DNA of 64,000 nucleotides from Phoma sp. XZ068 (GCA_004835665.1 RBKR01000005.1:620001-684000); one strand, 5' to 3'; counted from the stretch's first letter, positions 1 through 11,898 are shown. The notes: a model not told the origin generated them from the sequence alone. Numbers and translations: made by a program.

Positions 1-752
1 AAGGGCCGTGGACTCTGAAGTGGACTCGATCTCTGCGGACTGTCTGCTTCTGGGACAGCAGTAGTAGCAACCGGCGCACCCATACCACTCAGCCCCGCAC
101 TGGCTGGCGGACTCAGCGGATCCTCAGGCACTCTTGCGTGTTGTCTACTGTCCTCGTACGCCGGCAGATCCTCCATATTCACATTCCCCGCTGCCACTGT
201 CTCATCGACGCCGCTCTCCCTCGCAACATCGATGGTCTGGCGGAGCCGCTCCTTCAGGCGCTCAAATATGTTGTGGAAGTCAAACGCGCCGCCCTCCTTG
301 AACTCCATGACGCAGTCCAGTTCGCCGTGTTGTGAGGGTATGCCGCCGCCTGTGACGGGGTGGACTACAGCTTCCCATTTGTTTGCGCCGAACCAGGGCG
401 CTGTGACGCGCGAGTCGGCGACGTTGAGGATGGGGACGGCAAAGGATTGGAAGGTTGGTGTGGGCGTGACGGGGAGGTATATTATCTGTGCAGCGAGTCA
501 GTACAGGCTCAGAGCTTCGGTGGAGTGCAGACTACGTACCCGTCGATTTGTGAGGTATACGACGCCAGACTTGCACTGCTGCGAATACATCTCGCTCGGT
601 GGCAAGCGATGGCTCGTCTGTAGACTCAGCGTCGTTCGCTGCGGAGACTGGTATAATGTCTGTTCGCCAGGAAGTGGTGTGTATCCGCCATTCTCGGCGA
701 TCATAACCCAACTGCGCTTCCTGTCAGTCCTGCTCTGCTTCGGGTTCCCCAT
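1..752 (-). CDS. GRAM-domain protein, WBP2 family (3' part cut by window edge)
   Basis: Seen: exon 1 is 752-540 (71 codons). A 54-nt intron at 539-486 has donor GTACGT and acceptor CACAG. Exon 2 runs from 485 off the left edge in the same phase. The ATG at 752 opens MGNPKQSRTDRKRSWVMIAE, followed by a stretch ending GVVYLTNRR. Exon 2 continues IIYLPVTPTPTFQSFAVPIL and has an APWFGANKWEAVV segment typical of the lipid-binding GRAM fold of WW-domain-binding protein 2. After about residue 170 it becomes Pro/Ser-rich with LPAYED, resembling a PY motif. Family knowledge: WBP2-like proteins are cytosolic or nuclear adaptors that bind WW-domain proteins and phosphoinositides. In-frame codons upstream of 752 encode a Cys run that looks like a leader, so 752 is the chosen start. 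The C-terminus is not in the window. Confidence 0.8.
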
Positions 753-1611
753 GCTGCTCGCTTCGTGTCGGCTCGCGGGGTATGACGAGGGGCAGCGGCA
801 GCAACAGCAACAACAGCGCAACACCGCCGGCAAGACGTCAGGACCACCTCCAAGGCCACCTGTAGCAGCGATCCAGAGGTATATAAGGGATGGGAGGAAA
901 CTTACTTAACCGACATGGTTGAAACGCTCCGCTCGAATCCTGTTCGCGTTTGTGTAAGAACGGTTCGCGCGGTCTCTGCAATGCAAGCCTTCAATCGCCG
1001 CCTGGCCGCTAAACGATGTTCCCTGGCCTGCCGCCCGCGACTAATGAGGCGGGCCGGTCGCCGTGTCGAATCACAGAATTGATTGCGGCTCCAGCGCGAT
1101 CGGATTAGCGCTGATTGCGGGGAGTTTGGTGGGGAGATATGCGTGTCGCGGCTGCTTCGATAAATGTGCAAATGCCGTGAAACCGTGGTCAAGACGGCGG
1201 GGTCGCTGTTTGCAAGGGATTCGAGGGTGAGGCGCAGATTTATGAAGGATTCAGTGAAAGGGTCCAGTGGGGTTCTGCAACTTTACGTGGTCTTGTGAGG
1301 GGTTGCGTCACTTGTCTGTCTCTCCACTAGCTCGGTTTAGCACTCATGAGGCGCTTCGGTCCAATATGCTCGGAGCATTGATGACCCTCGTGTAAGCAAG
1401 GCGTCCGAACAGGATGTGCATTTTGTAAGCTAGACGCGTACCTGCAGTAAACCGACCGACCAGTGCGAATGATGACAGTATATAATGCTATCGAACACCC
1501 AAGAAATTGCTCAACGCTCAGAGTAGAAATGCAAACGCCCGCTGCACTATGCAATGCAACTCGCCATGAGGGTAACTCTTCGTCTTCACTTGATCGCACT
1601 GCACACCCACC
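753..1611. other. intergenic, upstream of the GRAM gene
   Basis: I see no supported gene. The open frames here are short and resemble nothing known. The stretch lies between the start of the GRAM gene and the stop of the histidine phosphatase gene, so it should hold the former's promoter and the latter's 3' UTR. Confidence 0.5.
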
Positions 1612-3945
1612 TTACGAATTGTGCTCTGTGATAGTCCACCTCCTCTTAGGCCCACTCTCACGCTCAGTCACGCCAGCAAGCTTCGGTGGACCCCAGAGGC
1701 CCTGATGCGTGCTCGCCTGAGGCTTTGCGCCCCAGAGGCCTCCGCCACCAGCAGGTTTCGATGTGCTATTTGTTCGGTTAAGGCTGTTTGGTAGTGGCGC
1801 CACAGAGTCTCCAGATTCCCGTTCTTCGTTGGTAGTCATTCTCGTTAACTCATTATTCGTCTCTGTCACGCTTTTTGCGACAGGCTGGCTAATTGGAGCC
1901 GCGGACATCCTCGGCTTTGGCGCAGGTTGCTGGTTTGCAAAGTTAAGCACCATATCTGCACCAGGACTAGATCTGCCATCACTGGCTGCGTCCGATGCTA
2001 ATATGCGAGGGCTCGACCACAAGCCGGTCGATGGTGACGATACTCCACTATCATTCAGATTGCTCGGCGTGTACCGCGAATTTGAGCCTGAACTTGCCGT
2101 CCGTCGCACAGTGCTAGAATTCCCAAGCCAGCTTCTGTAAGAGGCATCAAGGGCAAATGGGGAGTCACTGGGTGTGTTCGTACTAGACGAACTGCCTGTG
2201 AATCGCCTTCTATAGTTGCCTGTCGTTGGACTGGCGTGCGCAGCTGGTGACTGAGTCGCAGATTCCGGCTGTGAGAGCACCGACGGATTTACACCAGGTC
2301 GCAGGTGATCCACTGAGGCGAGGAATTTCATCTCGTACGTCTCTGACATCCCAGGATCTGCAACAGATAGTCGGCGCTCGAATACAGTTGGAGCAGAAGG
2401 TTTCCGAGGATGGTCTCGGCGTACTGCCATGGACAGCGAAGCAAGGCCGACGTCAATGAGAACAGGTTGGTTCTGGATGGCCCCAAGCAAAGCGTTGCAG
2501 CCCGCACCGTGGGTGACAAGAACAAGCACAAGTTCCTCCTCCTCGTCCTCTGCCTTCCCGTTAAGGAGTGGAAGAGGGTTTACTGCGAAGTTCGTGGGTT
2601 GGGAGGCAGACGGTCGCAGCTCTTCTGAGGCTTTTGGTCGGTCTGAGAAGGTGAAGCCTGGAAACGGGTCTTTGGGTGGTGTGGGTCCATGCTCTCTGTA
2701 CCATTCCATCATTCCACTCAAGCCCTTGCGGAACCGCTTATGCATGGTACTCCATTCATCACCGTATTCACCACCATCGCCCCATTCTTGTGGAGGTCGC
2801 ATGCTGTCCCACTGGAAGTCGACCGTGACGCACGCCTCCCGTGCATGCGCAACATATCCTCTCGGTATTGGGTCAGAGGGAGACACGGAGTAGGATGGGG
2901 CGGGCGAGTTGTAGTTCTTCTTGATACTGTGACGTGTGGGTGGGTTGAGTGACAAGAAACCACCTCTCGGCTTCGGTGGTTGGGTCGCTCCATTGCTCAA
3001 ACTGCCAGCACGCTCCCTGGTTGGTGGTAAATTCTGGGTCAGGCTGCTCATAGTGGAGAATGCTCCATTATCGACACTTGACCGAGCGGGGGTCGACGCT
3101 GCAGCATTTTTGCTTGGTCCTCCCCATCCACCAGGGAAATGCCCTTTGCTGCTGTTTGCATCTGGCTGCGCCTGTAGATTGTCTCCCCTGCGCAACAGGT
3201 CTGCTTTCGCACCTGCGACCATCATCGTCGAATTCGGTGGCGGCGTAATGTCTTCGTAGTAGTCGGGCGACAGCCATTCTCCGAGGAAGGCATCAATGCG
3301 TAGGAGGATCTTCTCCTCGCCTTTGCGTGGCTTCGAGTAGACTTCGAGATTGGCGTCTGCCAACGGGTCAAGGTATGCGGGCTGCAACGAAGGAGATCTC
3401 GTATGTGGTGACTGCGAGCGTGCCGATCTTGCCAATGGAGAGCTTCCGAGCACGCCGCTCCTGTCTTTCGATGGTGCTGGCACTCCAAGCTTTGGTGCTG
3501 CCTCAGGCTTGTACTGTGATATGCCTGCTGCGACCGCAGTGCTTGTTTGCACACATCTCAGAAAGGGACTCGAATGTATGACGATCTTGCGCTTCTTCTT
3601 CTTGGGTCGAGGTGGTTGCGTCTTTGGAGCGTCCAGCGCGCTGAACTCGAGGTGTGCCAAATCCAGGTTCGCTCCATTCTTTGCCGCTTCAGTCTCGTCG
3701 ATATCCTGCTGGTGCAGTAGAGCTGCTATGCGCAGACCGAGCGACTTGGCTTGTGACCAGCCGCCGTATGTGAGAGGTGGGTCGTAGGGCGTTGGCGATG
3801 TGAGATGCCATGACTTGTCAGAGGCATCGAGTCGTGCGCCATGTCTACAGCAGTATTAGCATGAGCTTCATCTTCCAGAGAATGAGGAGTCGTAGAGGTG
3901 TCTGGCCTACCTAGCAATGAAGACAGCGGAAGGGCCCTTGACCAT
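1612..3945 (-). CDS. histidine phosphatase superfamily (phosphoglycerate mutase-like) protein
   Basis: Seen: short exon 1 (3945-3911) encodes MVKGPSAVFIA and the first two bases of Arg. An intron at 3910-3845 (donor GTAGGC, acceptor CTGTAG) joins it to exon 2 (3844-1612), giving 755 aa. Splicing assembles the catalytic RHGAR motif (His13). Arg108 in HSSPFLRCVQT and a second His (His457, in VTHGAGCNALLG) complete the phosphatase pocket. The rest is a long Ser/Pro-rich disordered region, notably after residue about 520. Family knowledge: large fungal members of this fold include yeast Det1 (YDR051C), a phosphatase linked to sterol transport. The match to that clade is my inference. The substrate cannot be read from sequence. 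Without the first exon the protein would lack its catalytic His, which supports the model. Confidence 0.85.
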
Positions 3946-4728
3946 GGCTGCGAAGAAGCCTCGGTCGTGAATGAGCTGCGAGGTGAGCTAGTTGGAGCTA
4001 TGCAAGCAACGGTACCGGGGATGTTGCACCTAAGCGCTACCAAGCAACGACTGTGGTGAAACAGGCAAACCTTCTTTTCGTAAACCTACAAGCAGATGAT
4101 GCAACAAGCGGAGGTTGTCAAGTGGGAAAGTGTAGAGAAGCTGCCCCGAGATTCTTTGCGTTCCAGCTATGACACTATGGCGGTCCTTCAATAAGGGCGC
4201 GCCTCTTGATTCTGGATGAGGGGTGGTAGCACTGTCGCGCGACCTGTGACCTGACCAAGTGGTGCTATTACCCCTCAGATGTTCTAACAAATTGCGAAGC
4301 CTCTGGACGCGTTCTTCATGCACGTGGCCGTAAACGAAGCCGCAATGTTCATCCGCCTGCAGTCGGAGTGTGCATCGCAAGCTCCCACAGTGGGGCCAGA
4401 ATCAAAGCTCAAAAGCTTAGTATTGGAAACATGTGATCCTTCTTCTCACCTGCTGGACCCTGTTATTGTTCAGCTACTCTCACACACATTAGCCTGAAGT
4501 CATCAACTTGGTCTCACGACATTTCATGTTGATCAGCCTGCAACACTAACAAACAAACATCGTGGTGGCACGACTCCCAATTCTTGGCTGCATCAACGTG
4601 TCGGAGAAAGTTCCCCCGCCACCAATTGTTGCACCAAACAGGGTTCACATTCCTGAGCAAGGGAAGACAACAGCGCACAGGGGATCTCGAAACACAAGGT
4701 GTTATCAACAGTCAACGTTGTGATTTTT
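3946..4728. other. intergenic
   Basis: About 0.8 kb between the start of the histidine phosphatase gene and the stop of the aldolase gene. Only short open frames without recognisable content. It probably carries the phosphatase promoter. Confidence 0.45.
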
Positions 4729-5665
4729 CTACTCGAGGTAGTCACCTCCTGTCTCTTTGTGAATTACATCGAAGAGCGGCTTCGCACTGAACCAGCCAGC
4801 GCGCGGCGTGCCCACAGTCTTATATGTGCAGACAGCGTCCTCCTCGCCAATTTTGACGGTCTCTCCACCTCGTCCGCCTGCGGCCGCATCTGCCAGCATC
4901 TGCGCCTGGCAGCATTTATCCAACGACACGAACCAAAAGACCGCCTCTTCGATTGTCTTGCCGACCGTCAACAGGCCGTGATTAATCAACAATGCGGCCT
5001 TCTTATCGCCCAGCGCCCGCGCAATGTTCTGGCCCTCCTCCTGTGCCAGAACGACGCCGTTGAAGCTCTCATACAGCACGTGGTCGTTGTGGAAGGCGCA
5101 CGAGTCCTGGGTGATGGTGTCGAGCTTGCGACCGAGAGAGCAGAAGGCACGACCATAGATCGTGTGGCTGTGTGCTGCTGCGACGACATCTGGACGCGCT
5201 TCATGGATCGCTGCATGGATCATGTACGCTGCTGTGTTGAGGAGGCGGCATGGACCCCCATCGATGACCTTGCCATCGTGGTTCACGAGGATGAGATCCG
5301 AGGCTTTGATCAAGCTGAAGGCGACACCGAAGGGGTTCACCCAGAACGTTGTGGGATCAACTGGGTCCTGATAAACGTCAGAAGGCAAGCTTCCTTGCGT
5401 ACAGGTTGGAAAGACGTACACGCATGGTGATGTGCCCGGCAACACCCTCGTCGAACCCATACTTGCCAAAGATACGGAACGCAGCTGCCAATCTCCCCTT
5501 GAGAAATGCTCGCTCCTTGTATGGGTCATCGAACTTGGGCGGGCTAGGGAATGTGAGCGCCTTTATCTTAGACTCTTGCTCATTCAGACCGGGCTCAAGA
5601 GGAGCAGGATTGCTTGGCTTCGCCTCAGAGCCATTCTGTGGTTCGATTGCAGATGGAGGTGCCAT
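4729..5665 (-). CDS. class II aldolase/adducin head-domain protein
   Basis: Seen: exon 1 is 5665-5420 (82 codons). A 52-nt intron at 5419-5368 (GTACGT...CAG) is followed by exon 2 (5367-4729), giving 294 aa. Splicing restores GHITMRDPVDPTTFWVNPFG, the signature of the family. Zinc-ligand histidines are visible in HSHTIYG (His148, His150) and NHGLLTVG (His212). Family knowledge: class II aldolases and epimerases use a Zn2+ held by three His to cleave or isomerise phosphorylated sugars. Many fungal members, such as S. pombe Mug14, have no assigned substrate. The ATG at 5665 has a good context. An in-frame extension to 5773 lacks family resemblance and is probably 5' UTR. The C-terminus (TYKTVGTPRAGWFSAKPLFD) is complete. 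Confidence 0.9.
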
Positions 5666-6333
5666 GGTGTGTGTACGTGAGTGACTAGAAGTAAGTACTG
5701 GGTAATGAAATTTGGTTTGAGAAGGTGAGTTGGTGTGGAAGGCAACGACGGGGTCGAAGGTCAACAACACCATCCCTCAAGTTCCGCTTGCCTCGGGATT
5801 AACCTTGCCCTGCGCTGCTAAGCTGACCGTAGCCGGAGTTGTGGTTGGCTGCTAGGCTACTTGCTGTATACAATTGCGGGGCTGACGCGCGGGGTTGCGA
5901 TCGGTAGTCGTATCCGAAGGTGGCGGCTCTTACTTCCTATCTCGACAACCATGACCATTCCTCAACATCTGCTTGACTATGAGTATGCCCGTACAAATTC
6001 GCCGTCCCATTGATTTCATGCATGGCCCTTGCATAACCACGGCACGGTTAACCACTTGCATACATCCTAGAAGGACCCGTCTTCGTTACTTGTTCCACCT
6101 CATGTCAGATTTTCTTTGGCTTCAGGTCACTTTATTCCGGATAACTGCTCATGTGGGATACGGCTGTCCTGTAATCAAATGAAGTAAGAGCAGTGCGGCA
6201 ACGTAGAACGTCAGGCAGATGATTCATAACGCTTACCTAGATTTCTCAACTGCCTATGCTTAACCAACAGAAGAGAAAGTTTCTCAACACGCGTGAAATA
6301 TATTCTTCAATTATCGCAATATTTGGCCTGAGT
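5666..6333. other. intergenic
   Basis: Between two minus-strand genes (aldolase start, mannosidase stop). It is AT-richer toward 6200-6330. No gene or notable repeat seen. Confidence 0.45.
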
Positions 6334-8181
6334 TCACCTCAATCTAAAAGGATGCGCCTCCGTGTTGAACACCCATTCGTCTAAACTCAATAGATCCGGC
6401 TCACTGAAGATCAGGTAAAAGTACTTCAGCGTCTCTGCCATCCAGAAGCTCTCCATGCTGTCACTGAGCTCCAGCTCATTCTCCTCACTCCTCGCACCAA
6501 CACCTCTCCTCAGGTCGCTCGCCTCCTTTGGTCCAACCTTCCGCGTCACATCTCGAATCGCGGCGTTTGCAATATTCGTCCTTGTCCTCCTCTCAATCGC
6601 CTCAAACATGCTCCATGCAACATCCTGATACCGCCTCTCTCCTGTAATGCGATACATGTAAAACACACTCTCGATCGCTTCAGGCCTCAGCATGTATCTC
6701 GCGTCAGCCACCCTTTCGAAGCCTGGAAACTGCTGGTCTTTGCTAGTCTCTTCATCGTACTCGCATGGCTCGTGCGAAGGACAAGGTGTCATGCGGAACA
6801 TTTCTGGCATAATGCCATTTGGCGCGTGTATGTAGGTCCAGATACATGCATCTGTCACTTTGCGGCCGTAGTCGAGATGAGAAGCGTTTCCGATGAGTTT
6901 TGAACCGAGTGCCAGCATGCCGCCGGCGAAACAGACGAGGTGCTGCGCGGTGTGATCTAACTTAATCGTGTCGTCGCTGGCGCGAGCGGCTGATGGCATC
7001 AAGATGTCCGCATTATCAGGCGTCCTGGGGCGGAAGAGAAGGTGGGCGATAACGGCGTCCATAGCGGAAGTGTACATGCTTGCGTATTGCGATGCTGTTG
7101 CGCCTGTATTGTGCAAGAGCTGGTAGGTTTTCCCAAGATACTCGTATGCCGAATCGGCCATGGTGCCTAGGCTGAAGAGGTTGTCGCGAGTCAGGTCGGC
7201 TTGCTGGACGTTGACACCTACGGGCCATAAACCAGGTATCTTTGTTGCGTTCTGCTGGGAAGCGAGGACAGCGGTAACGCGTGTAACTGCATCGTAGTAC
7301 CGCATATCTCCTGTGAGCTGGGAGAGGCGAGTGAACTCGAGACTGAACGATGCGAGTTCTGCGATGATGCCTTGGGCTGCTGCTGACTGCTCTTCACCAG
7401 CTGCCGCTTTCCTTGCACTCCATCGCGTGATAGGCATGCGATTTGGGGTATCGAAGCTCATGTAGATCATATCGCCCAGCTCCATCGCTTTCTCAAGCAG
7501 TCTATTATCCTTGCAGTCTGTGATGTCGTACGCTGCCAGCAGACCTCCAAGGTAGCGAATTGTTGTCTCGAACATGTTGAGTTCGCCATCTCCGGGTGCA
7601 AAATCGATTTCAGTGACTGCTTGCACAGTTTCATGAAATTCATCCGTGAGACCCATGACCCAGAGTGTATCGAGGCTGTCCACAAGAGTAGCTCCCCAGC
7701 CGCCAAAGGTCTTCTTCGATCCTCCTGAAATAGGTAATAGCTCATCCTGCTTCCATGCGTGCTCTCTGTAGGCTTTCCATGATCTCTCGAATGTCGTCTT
7801 GACTGCAGCTTGACGACGCTTGCGCATAAGCTCATGGTAAAGAGGTGGCTCCTCTTGTTCGAAATCGAATTGGACCTTTGGTATTTGCGTCCTCTTAGAG
7901 ACAGGGAGCTCGGCAAACGTTGCAACCGGATGGTGCTGGGTCACGTTTCTCCAATTGAATCGGTTGTGCGGGGGCGATATGATGGACGGATATGGTGGTG
8001 ACGCTGGACATGATGTTTGAGTGGAGGGAAAGCGTGGTGGACGTGGTAAGATCCAAAAGGTGACTTCTGTGCGGAGGAAAAGAAACAAGGCCACAAAGAT
8101 GACAAGTACCAGCCCGAGCCACCGCACCTGTACTTTTGATCTGTACGGCGAGTAGCCATAGGAGCCTTTTCTACTGTGCAT
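6334..8181 (-). CDS. class I mannosyl-oligosaccharide alpha-1,2-mannosidase (GH47)
   Basis: Seen: intronless, 615 aa. A basic N-terminus is followed by one hydrophobic segment (about residues 21-37, WLGLVLVIFVALFLFL), so it is a type II membrane protein. The catalytic (alpha/alpha) barrel starts near residue 115. TLVDSLDTLWVMGL (165-178) is a hallmark of glycoside hydrolase family 47. RPEAIESVFYMYRITG lies in the last third. The protein ends NTEAHPFRLR, carrying the Thr-Glu-Ala-His-Pro motif whose Thr binds the essential Ca2+. Family knowledge: these enzymes trim alpha-1,2-linked mannose from N-glycans in ER or Golgi and also mark misfolded glycoproteins. The size and anchor fit a Golgi/ER processing enzyme rather than a secreted one. 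Which of the several fungal paralogues this is cannot be decided here. Confidence 0.95.
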   Translation of the reverse strand: MHSRKGSYGYSPYRSKVQVRWLGLVLVIFVALFLFLRTEVTFWILPRPPRFPSTQTSCPASPPYPSIISPPHNRFNWRNVTQHHPVATFAELPVSKRTQIPKVQFDFEQEEPPLYHELMRKRRQAAVKTTFERSWKAYREHAWKQDELLPISGGSKKTFGGWGATLVDSLDTLWVMGLTDEFHETVQAVTEIDFAPGDGELNMFETTIRYLGGLLAAYDITDCKDNRLLEKAMELGDMIYMSFDTPNRMPITRWSARKAAAGEEQSAAAQGIIAELASFSLEFTRLSQLTGDMRYYDAVTRVTAVLASQQNATKIPGLWPVGVNVQQADLTRDNLFSLGTMADSAYEYLGKTYQLLHNTGATASQYASMYTSAMDAVIAHLLFRPRTPDNADILMPSAARASDDTIKLDHTAQHLVCFAGGMLALGSKLIGNASHLDYGRKVTDACIWTYIHAPNGIMPEMFRMTPCPSHEPCEYDEETSKDQQFPGFERVADARYMLRPEAIESVFYMYRITGERRYQDVAWSMFEAIERRTRTNIANAAIRDVTRKVGPKEASDLRRGVGARSEENELELSDSMESFWMAETLKYFYLIFSEPDLLSLDEWVFNTEAHPFRLR

Positions 8182-8863
8182 GAAGTGTGGATTTGGCGCT
8201 GACAGCGCTGAGGAGGATGGAAGGGAGAGAAACAGAAAGCCTCATGTGGCTGATAAACAGACCAGACTGTGGTAACATCGCGTACATTGCACGTTTCAGT
8301 TTGGCGCATAAACGACCGAGGCGTCTCCTACCTTGTACGTTACTGATGCCATGCAGCATTCTGAGTCGCACTAGCGATGTGTGAAACACTTGGCTATCTC
8401 ATAACATCCGTCGAAACTCGCTCAACGTAGACATATAGCATGCGAGTGAATGAGTTCGGCAAAACATTGTTTAGCCGAAGTATGGAGACGTTTTGGTGAA
8501 ATGTGGAGACGTGCATTCTGTTTCGCTCTGGTTTGGGGAGTTTATGACGTCGTCTGCCCCAGTAAACCTGCTCTTGTTAAGTTGTGCACGAGGAAGGAAG
8601 GACGGATAAGAAAGGGTACTAGTAAACGGATGGATTTGCAGACACGCGTGAGCTAGAGAAGCATGCAGGGAACCCGTGGGTCGTACTATTCGTGGGTGCA
8701 TGCGTCAATGCCCTTGGCACTTTCTTCCACCATCACAACACCAACAACGCTCCTTCAACACCACGCTTACTCCCGCCATGTAATACCACCCCCATAGCTT
8801 TAATATCTAATAGACCACGCCGATGCCTATCCTCACCTTACACACCGTATTTCACCGCCCGCC
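8182..8863. promoter_or_regulatory. divergent intergenic region (GH47 / DLT1)
   Basis: A 682-bp region between divergently transcribed genes, so it should hold both promoters. A CT/CA-rich stretch around 8730-8830 precedes the DLT1 start. No individual element can be assigned. Confidence 0.4.
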
Positions 8864-10258
8864 ATGATGCGCATCCCCCTATTCCGGATCTGGTACTCGA
8901 CCACGTACACCACCCTCCTCATCATACTCCTGATTCTGCTATGTGTGTCGCCCGGCGATATCATATACCAGACTATAAAAACCAATGAGATTCCGAAGCT
9001 CTTCGTTATTGGCGGGGTCTATGTACTCACGGCGCTTATCGTAATACTCATCTACTCGACACGAATCTACACCAACCGCACCGTCCTACAGGGGATTCCA
9101 GCGCCGTATGTACCAGTGGAGGAGGGTGAAGTAGGAAAGATAATACGCAGGATGATTGTGAAACATCTTAGACGGAGTGCGATCGTCGCATGGGACTCGC
9201 GGCCGAGGGACGTGAGGGGCGAGGTTGATGTGGCAGAAGATACAGAGGAAGAGCTGGACGAGGGCAGGCCATGCACTGCAGAGAGGGAGAAAGAAAAGGA
9301 CAAGGCTAAGAAGCATAAGAATGGTCATCGTGTGCCCGATGCAACGATCCTTCCGATAAGCGCAAAGTCACCGCCTTGGGGTCACATCTCTCACCCAGGC
9401 TGGGCTTCACCAGCGTCGCCCGATCTACCAAATCTCCAGTACTGGAGCGTCATATGCGAGCTTCCCAACCTCATCGAAGCCAAGGCAGTCTCTCTTGCGC
9501 CGCCCGACCCCACCGTGGAAACAGGCTCAATACAGTTCCCGCACGAAACACCCCTCCTCCCCGATGCACAAGTCGTCACCCTCCTACAGCGTCCACGGGC
9601 AATGGGCCTGCGCTCCTATCTTGCACGACTCTCTGAGCTGGGTCTCCTGAACCCACCCACCCTTGGTCCCGCCTTCCTTACACAATACGAACACGCCCGC
9701 TTCTCAACTGCATGCCTCAGCGAAGCACAATTTCAAGAAACAATGTCAACATTCGCAGACATTCTGAACGGCATGACAGAGCTCGACCCAGATGTAATCG
9801 AAGACCTGCGCGCGCAAAGCATGTACAGTGAAACTCGCAGCCTCGCGCCCACGCAATCATCGTCTAGTGGATCCATATCTGGCAGCAGTCGGTCCTCGCA
9901 CTCACTTCCCCTCTTCCGTCCATCGCAGCTCGTACATCAACCATCCTCGTCATCGCTCTCGAGTAGCGTAATCAGCAGCAGCAGCAGTGGCGCCTCTCCT
10001 CACTCCCCACAAACCCTCCGCACCGCGCCTTCACGTCAAGCGCAAAGAAGTTCAGGCATCTACGGCACGCCGCGCTCAATGTCTGCAGTATCGTTCCGGA
10101 CTGAATCAGACAGGGGTTCAGTGGTGGTACGAGAGCCAGGGCGCCGTCTGCCTAGTTCGTCGGCGGGTTCGTTGCGCTCTGGCAGGAGTGTGATACGGTT
10201 GCATCCGAATCCGAGTGAGGGGGAGTTACCGTATCAGTATGATATTCAGGGAGGTTGA
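8864..10258 (+). CDS. dlt1: DLT1-family membrane protein (defect at low temperature 1)
   Basis: Seen: intronless, 464 aa. Two transmembrane segments lie at the N-terminus (about residues 12-32, TTLLIILLILLCVSPG, and 46-64, FVIGGVYVLTALIVILIYS) with a short loop between. A conserved cytosolic start follows (YTNRTVLQGIPAPYVPVEEG, then VGKIIRRMIVKHLRRSAIVA). The middle holds a charged Lys/Glu stretch (about 125-150) and a conserved PPWGHISHPGW block. The C-terminal 130 residues are Ser-rich and disordered. Family knowledge: yeast DLT1 (YMR126C) is a poorly understood membrane protein needed for growth at low temperature. The two-helix N-terminus and the block after it are the basis for the name. 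The longer Ser-rich tail is usual for filamentous fungi. Two adjacent ATGs occur at 8864 and 8867. Confidence 0.8.
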   Translation: MMRIPLFRIWYSTTYTTLLIILLILLCVSPGDIIYQTIKTNEIPKLFVIGGVYVLTALIVILIYSTRIYTNRTVLQGIPAPYVPVEEGEVGKIIRRMIVKHLRRSAIVAWDSRPRDVRGEVDVAEDTEEELDEGRPCTAEREKEKDKAKKHKNGHRVPDATILPISAKSPPWGHISHPGWASPASPDLPNLQYWSVICELPNLIEAKAVSLAPPDPTVETGSIQFPHETPLLPDAQVVTLLQRPRAMGLRSYLARLSELGLLNPPTLGPAFLTQYEHARFSTACLSEAQFQETMSTFADILNGMTELDPDVIEDLRAQSMYSETRSLAPTQSSSSGSISGSSRSSHSLPLFRPSQLVHQPSSSSLSSSVISSSSSGASPHSPQTLRTAPSRQAQRSSGIYGTPRSMSAVSFRTESDRGSVVVREPGRRLPSSSAGSLRSGRSVIRLHPNPSEGELPYQYDIQGG

Positions 10259-11057
10259 AGAAGCAAGAGTGGGCAGAATCATACAACAGCAAAGTGGCTA
10301 TGGATAGTAGCCGAGCCACCGACAGCACAACCTCCGAGCTCATGTGCTTCTTGCACAGCCCACCAGCGAACCAGCGAGGTCTAGTCATGCACACCTTTGC
10401 TCATGAAAATGACATTTTCAGGTGCATGCTAGACCTAGCCCCAACATTAGGCATGAAGATCGTACAGGAGCCATCAACCACAACGAGTAGGCGTATCATG
10501 GAGCAGTCCGGGACAGAGAACGGCGCGGGGACTTCAGGATGTGAAGTGACGATGAACACATCACGGTAGCAAGGTCACTTGAAAGGCAGAGGAAGAACAT
10601 GTCTTGGTATCATGATGCTTTTACTACCGAAGCTATTCCACAAAGGAAGAGCTGGGGAAAAGAACCATAAGATGCAATGAAGCACATGCTTGAGAGCTCT
10701 GGCGTCGCACAGGCGGCCATATTGAGCATCTCCGTGCAAGCTTTTACGCCTGCACCAGCGCCTGCACACCCCAACAATCTCGATGTTGTGACCACATCTG
10801 CCACCGTGCCGCCAGCGTATCGTACTCGTACTAAAGTAATGAAGACCAAAAAGCATTCGCACCACCAAGCCCCCGTGAACATGATTACTGGAGGCTGAAC
10901 TCCCCGAGTGCTGATGTCTATGTCGTCGAAAGGTTGTTTACTGAATTTTAGAACCGATCATGGAATACGCAATTTGAGTGCCTGCTGAAGGAAGACCACC
11001 GACCGAAACACCATGCAATGCCGCAAAAAAAATCTGACAAGGGTATAGTAGAGGGAT
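10259..11057. other. convergent intergenic (3' UTRs of DLT1 and TBP)
   Basis: 0.8 kb between two converging genes. Only short open frames, none convincing. Confidence 0.45.
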
Positions 11058-11898
11058 TTAAGACTTGCGGAAGTCCGACAAGACAGGGTAGATAAGCTCG
11101 AAAGCCTGGTAGATCTCTTCGCGAACCTTCGCACCGGTCAACACGATCTTGCCAGAGACGAAGATGAGCAAGACGATCTTGGGCTTCATCATGCGGTAGA
11201 TGAGACCGGGGAAGAGTTCAGGTTCGTAGGACGAGAAAGTGTGATGGCGAGATGCAAGACCCTCCAAACGAATGGGGAACTTGATATCACAGGAGCCAAC
11301 GATATTCTGGATCTTGAAGTCCTAGTCAATGTTAGCTAGAGCTCCAGACGAAGAGTCTGGTGCAACGTACGGTGAACTTTGCGTTGAACCCCAGCTTCTG
11401 GATAATCCGCGCATATTTGCGGGAAGCAAGACGGCTGTCATCCTCAGACTTGGCACCGGTGACGACCATCTTTCCACTCGCGAAGACCAGAGCCGTTGTC
11501 TTGGGCTCACGAATACGCATGATAACCGCAGCAAAACGCTTAGGGTTGTACTCAGCGTTACGAGCATGCAGAGCGATGGTCTTGAGGTCTAGGCGAGCGG
11601 AGAGGTTGACTGTGGCGACGATGTTCTGGAGGGTGGGCACGATTCCAGAAGGCACTTGGCCGTTCTGTGTATCGGGGGTAGCCGCTGGGGTTGCAACGCC
11701 GTTTGCATTGCCGTCAGGCTGCGCGCTCTTTTCGGACGTCGGAGGAGTCAGGTCTCCACTATTGGGGTAGGAGAGAGAACCAGGTCCGACGAACTAGAGA
11801 AGATGTTAATAAGGTTTTGCAGCATAGACATCACACAAGCTTACCGTCTTGGCCTGAGCGGCGGTGGACGGGTGGGAGGTGAGAGAAGAAGGATCCAT
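11058..11898 (-). CDS. tbp: TATA-box-binding protein (TBP)
   Basis: Seen: three exons, 11898-11845, 11793-11371 and 11321-11058, encode 246 aa. Introns are 11844-11794 (GTAAGC...TCTAG) and 11370-11322 (GTACGT...CTAG), both phase 0. The first 70 residues are a divergent Ser/Thr/Pro-rich leader (MDPSSLTSHPSTAAQAKT...). The rest is the saddle core made of two repeats. Repeat 1 contains IVPTLQNIVATVNLSARLDL, RIREPKTTALVFASGKMVV and TGAKSEDDSRLASRKYARI. Repeat 2 contains FKIQNIVGSCDIKFPIRLEG and LIFVSGKIVLTGAKVREEIY. Family knowledge: TBP binds the minor groove of TATA elements and is needed by RNA polymerases I, II and III. All core motifs are intact and the protein ends LSDFRKS. I consider this identification certain. 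Confidence 0.98.
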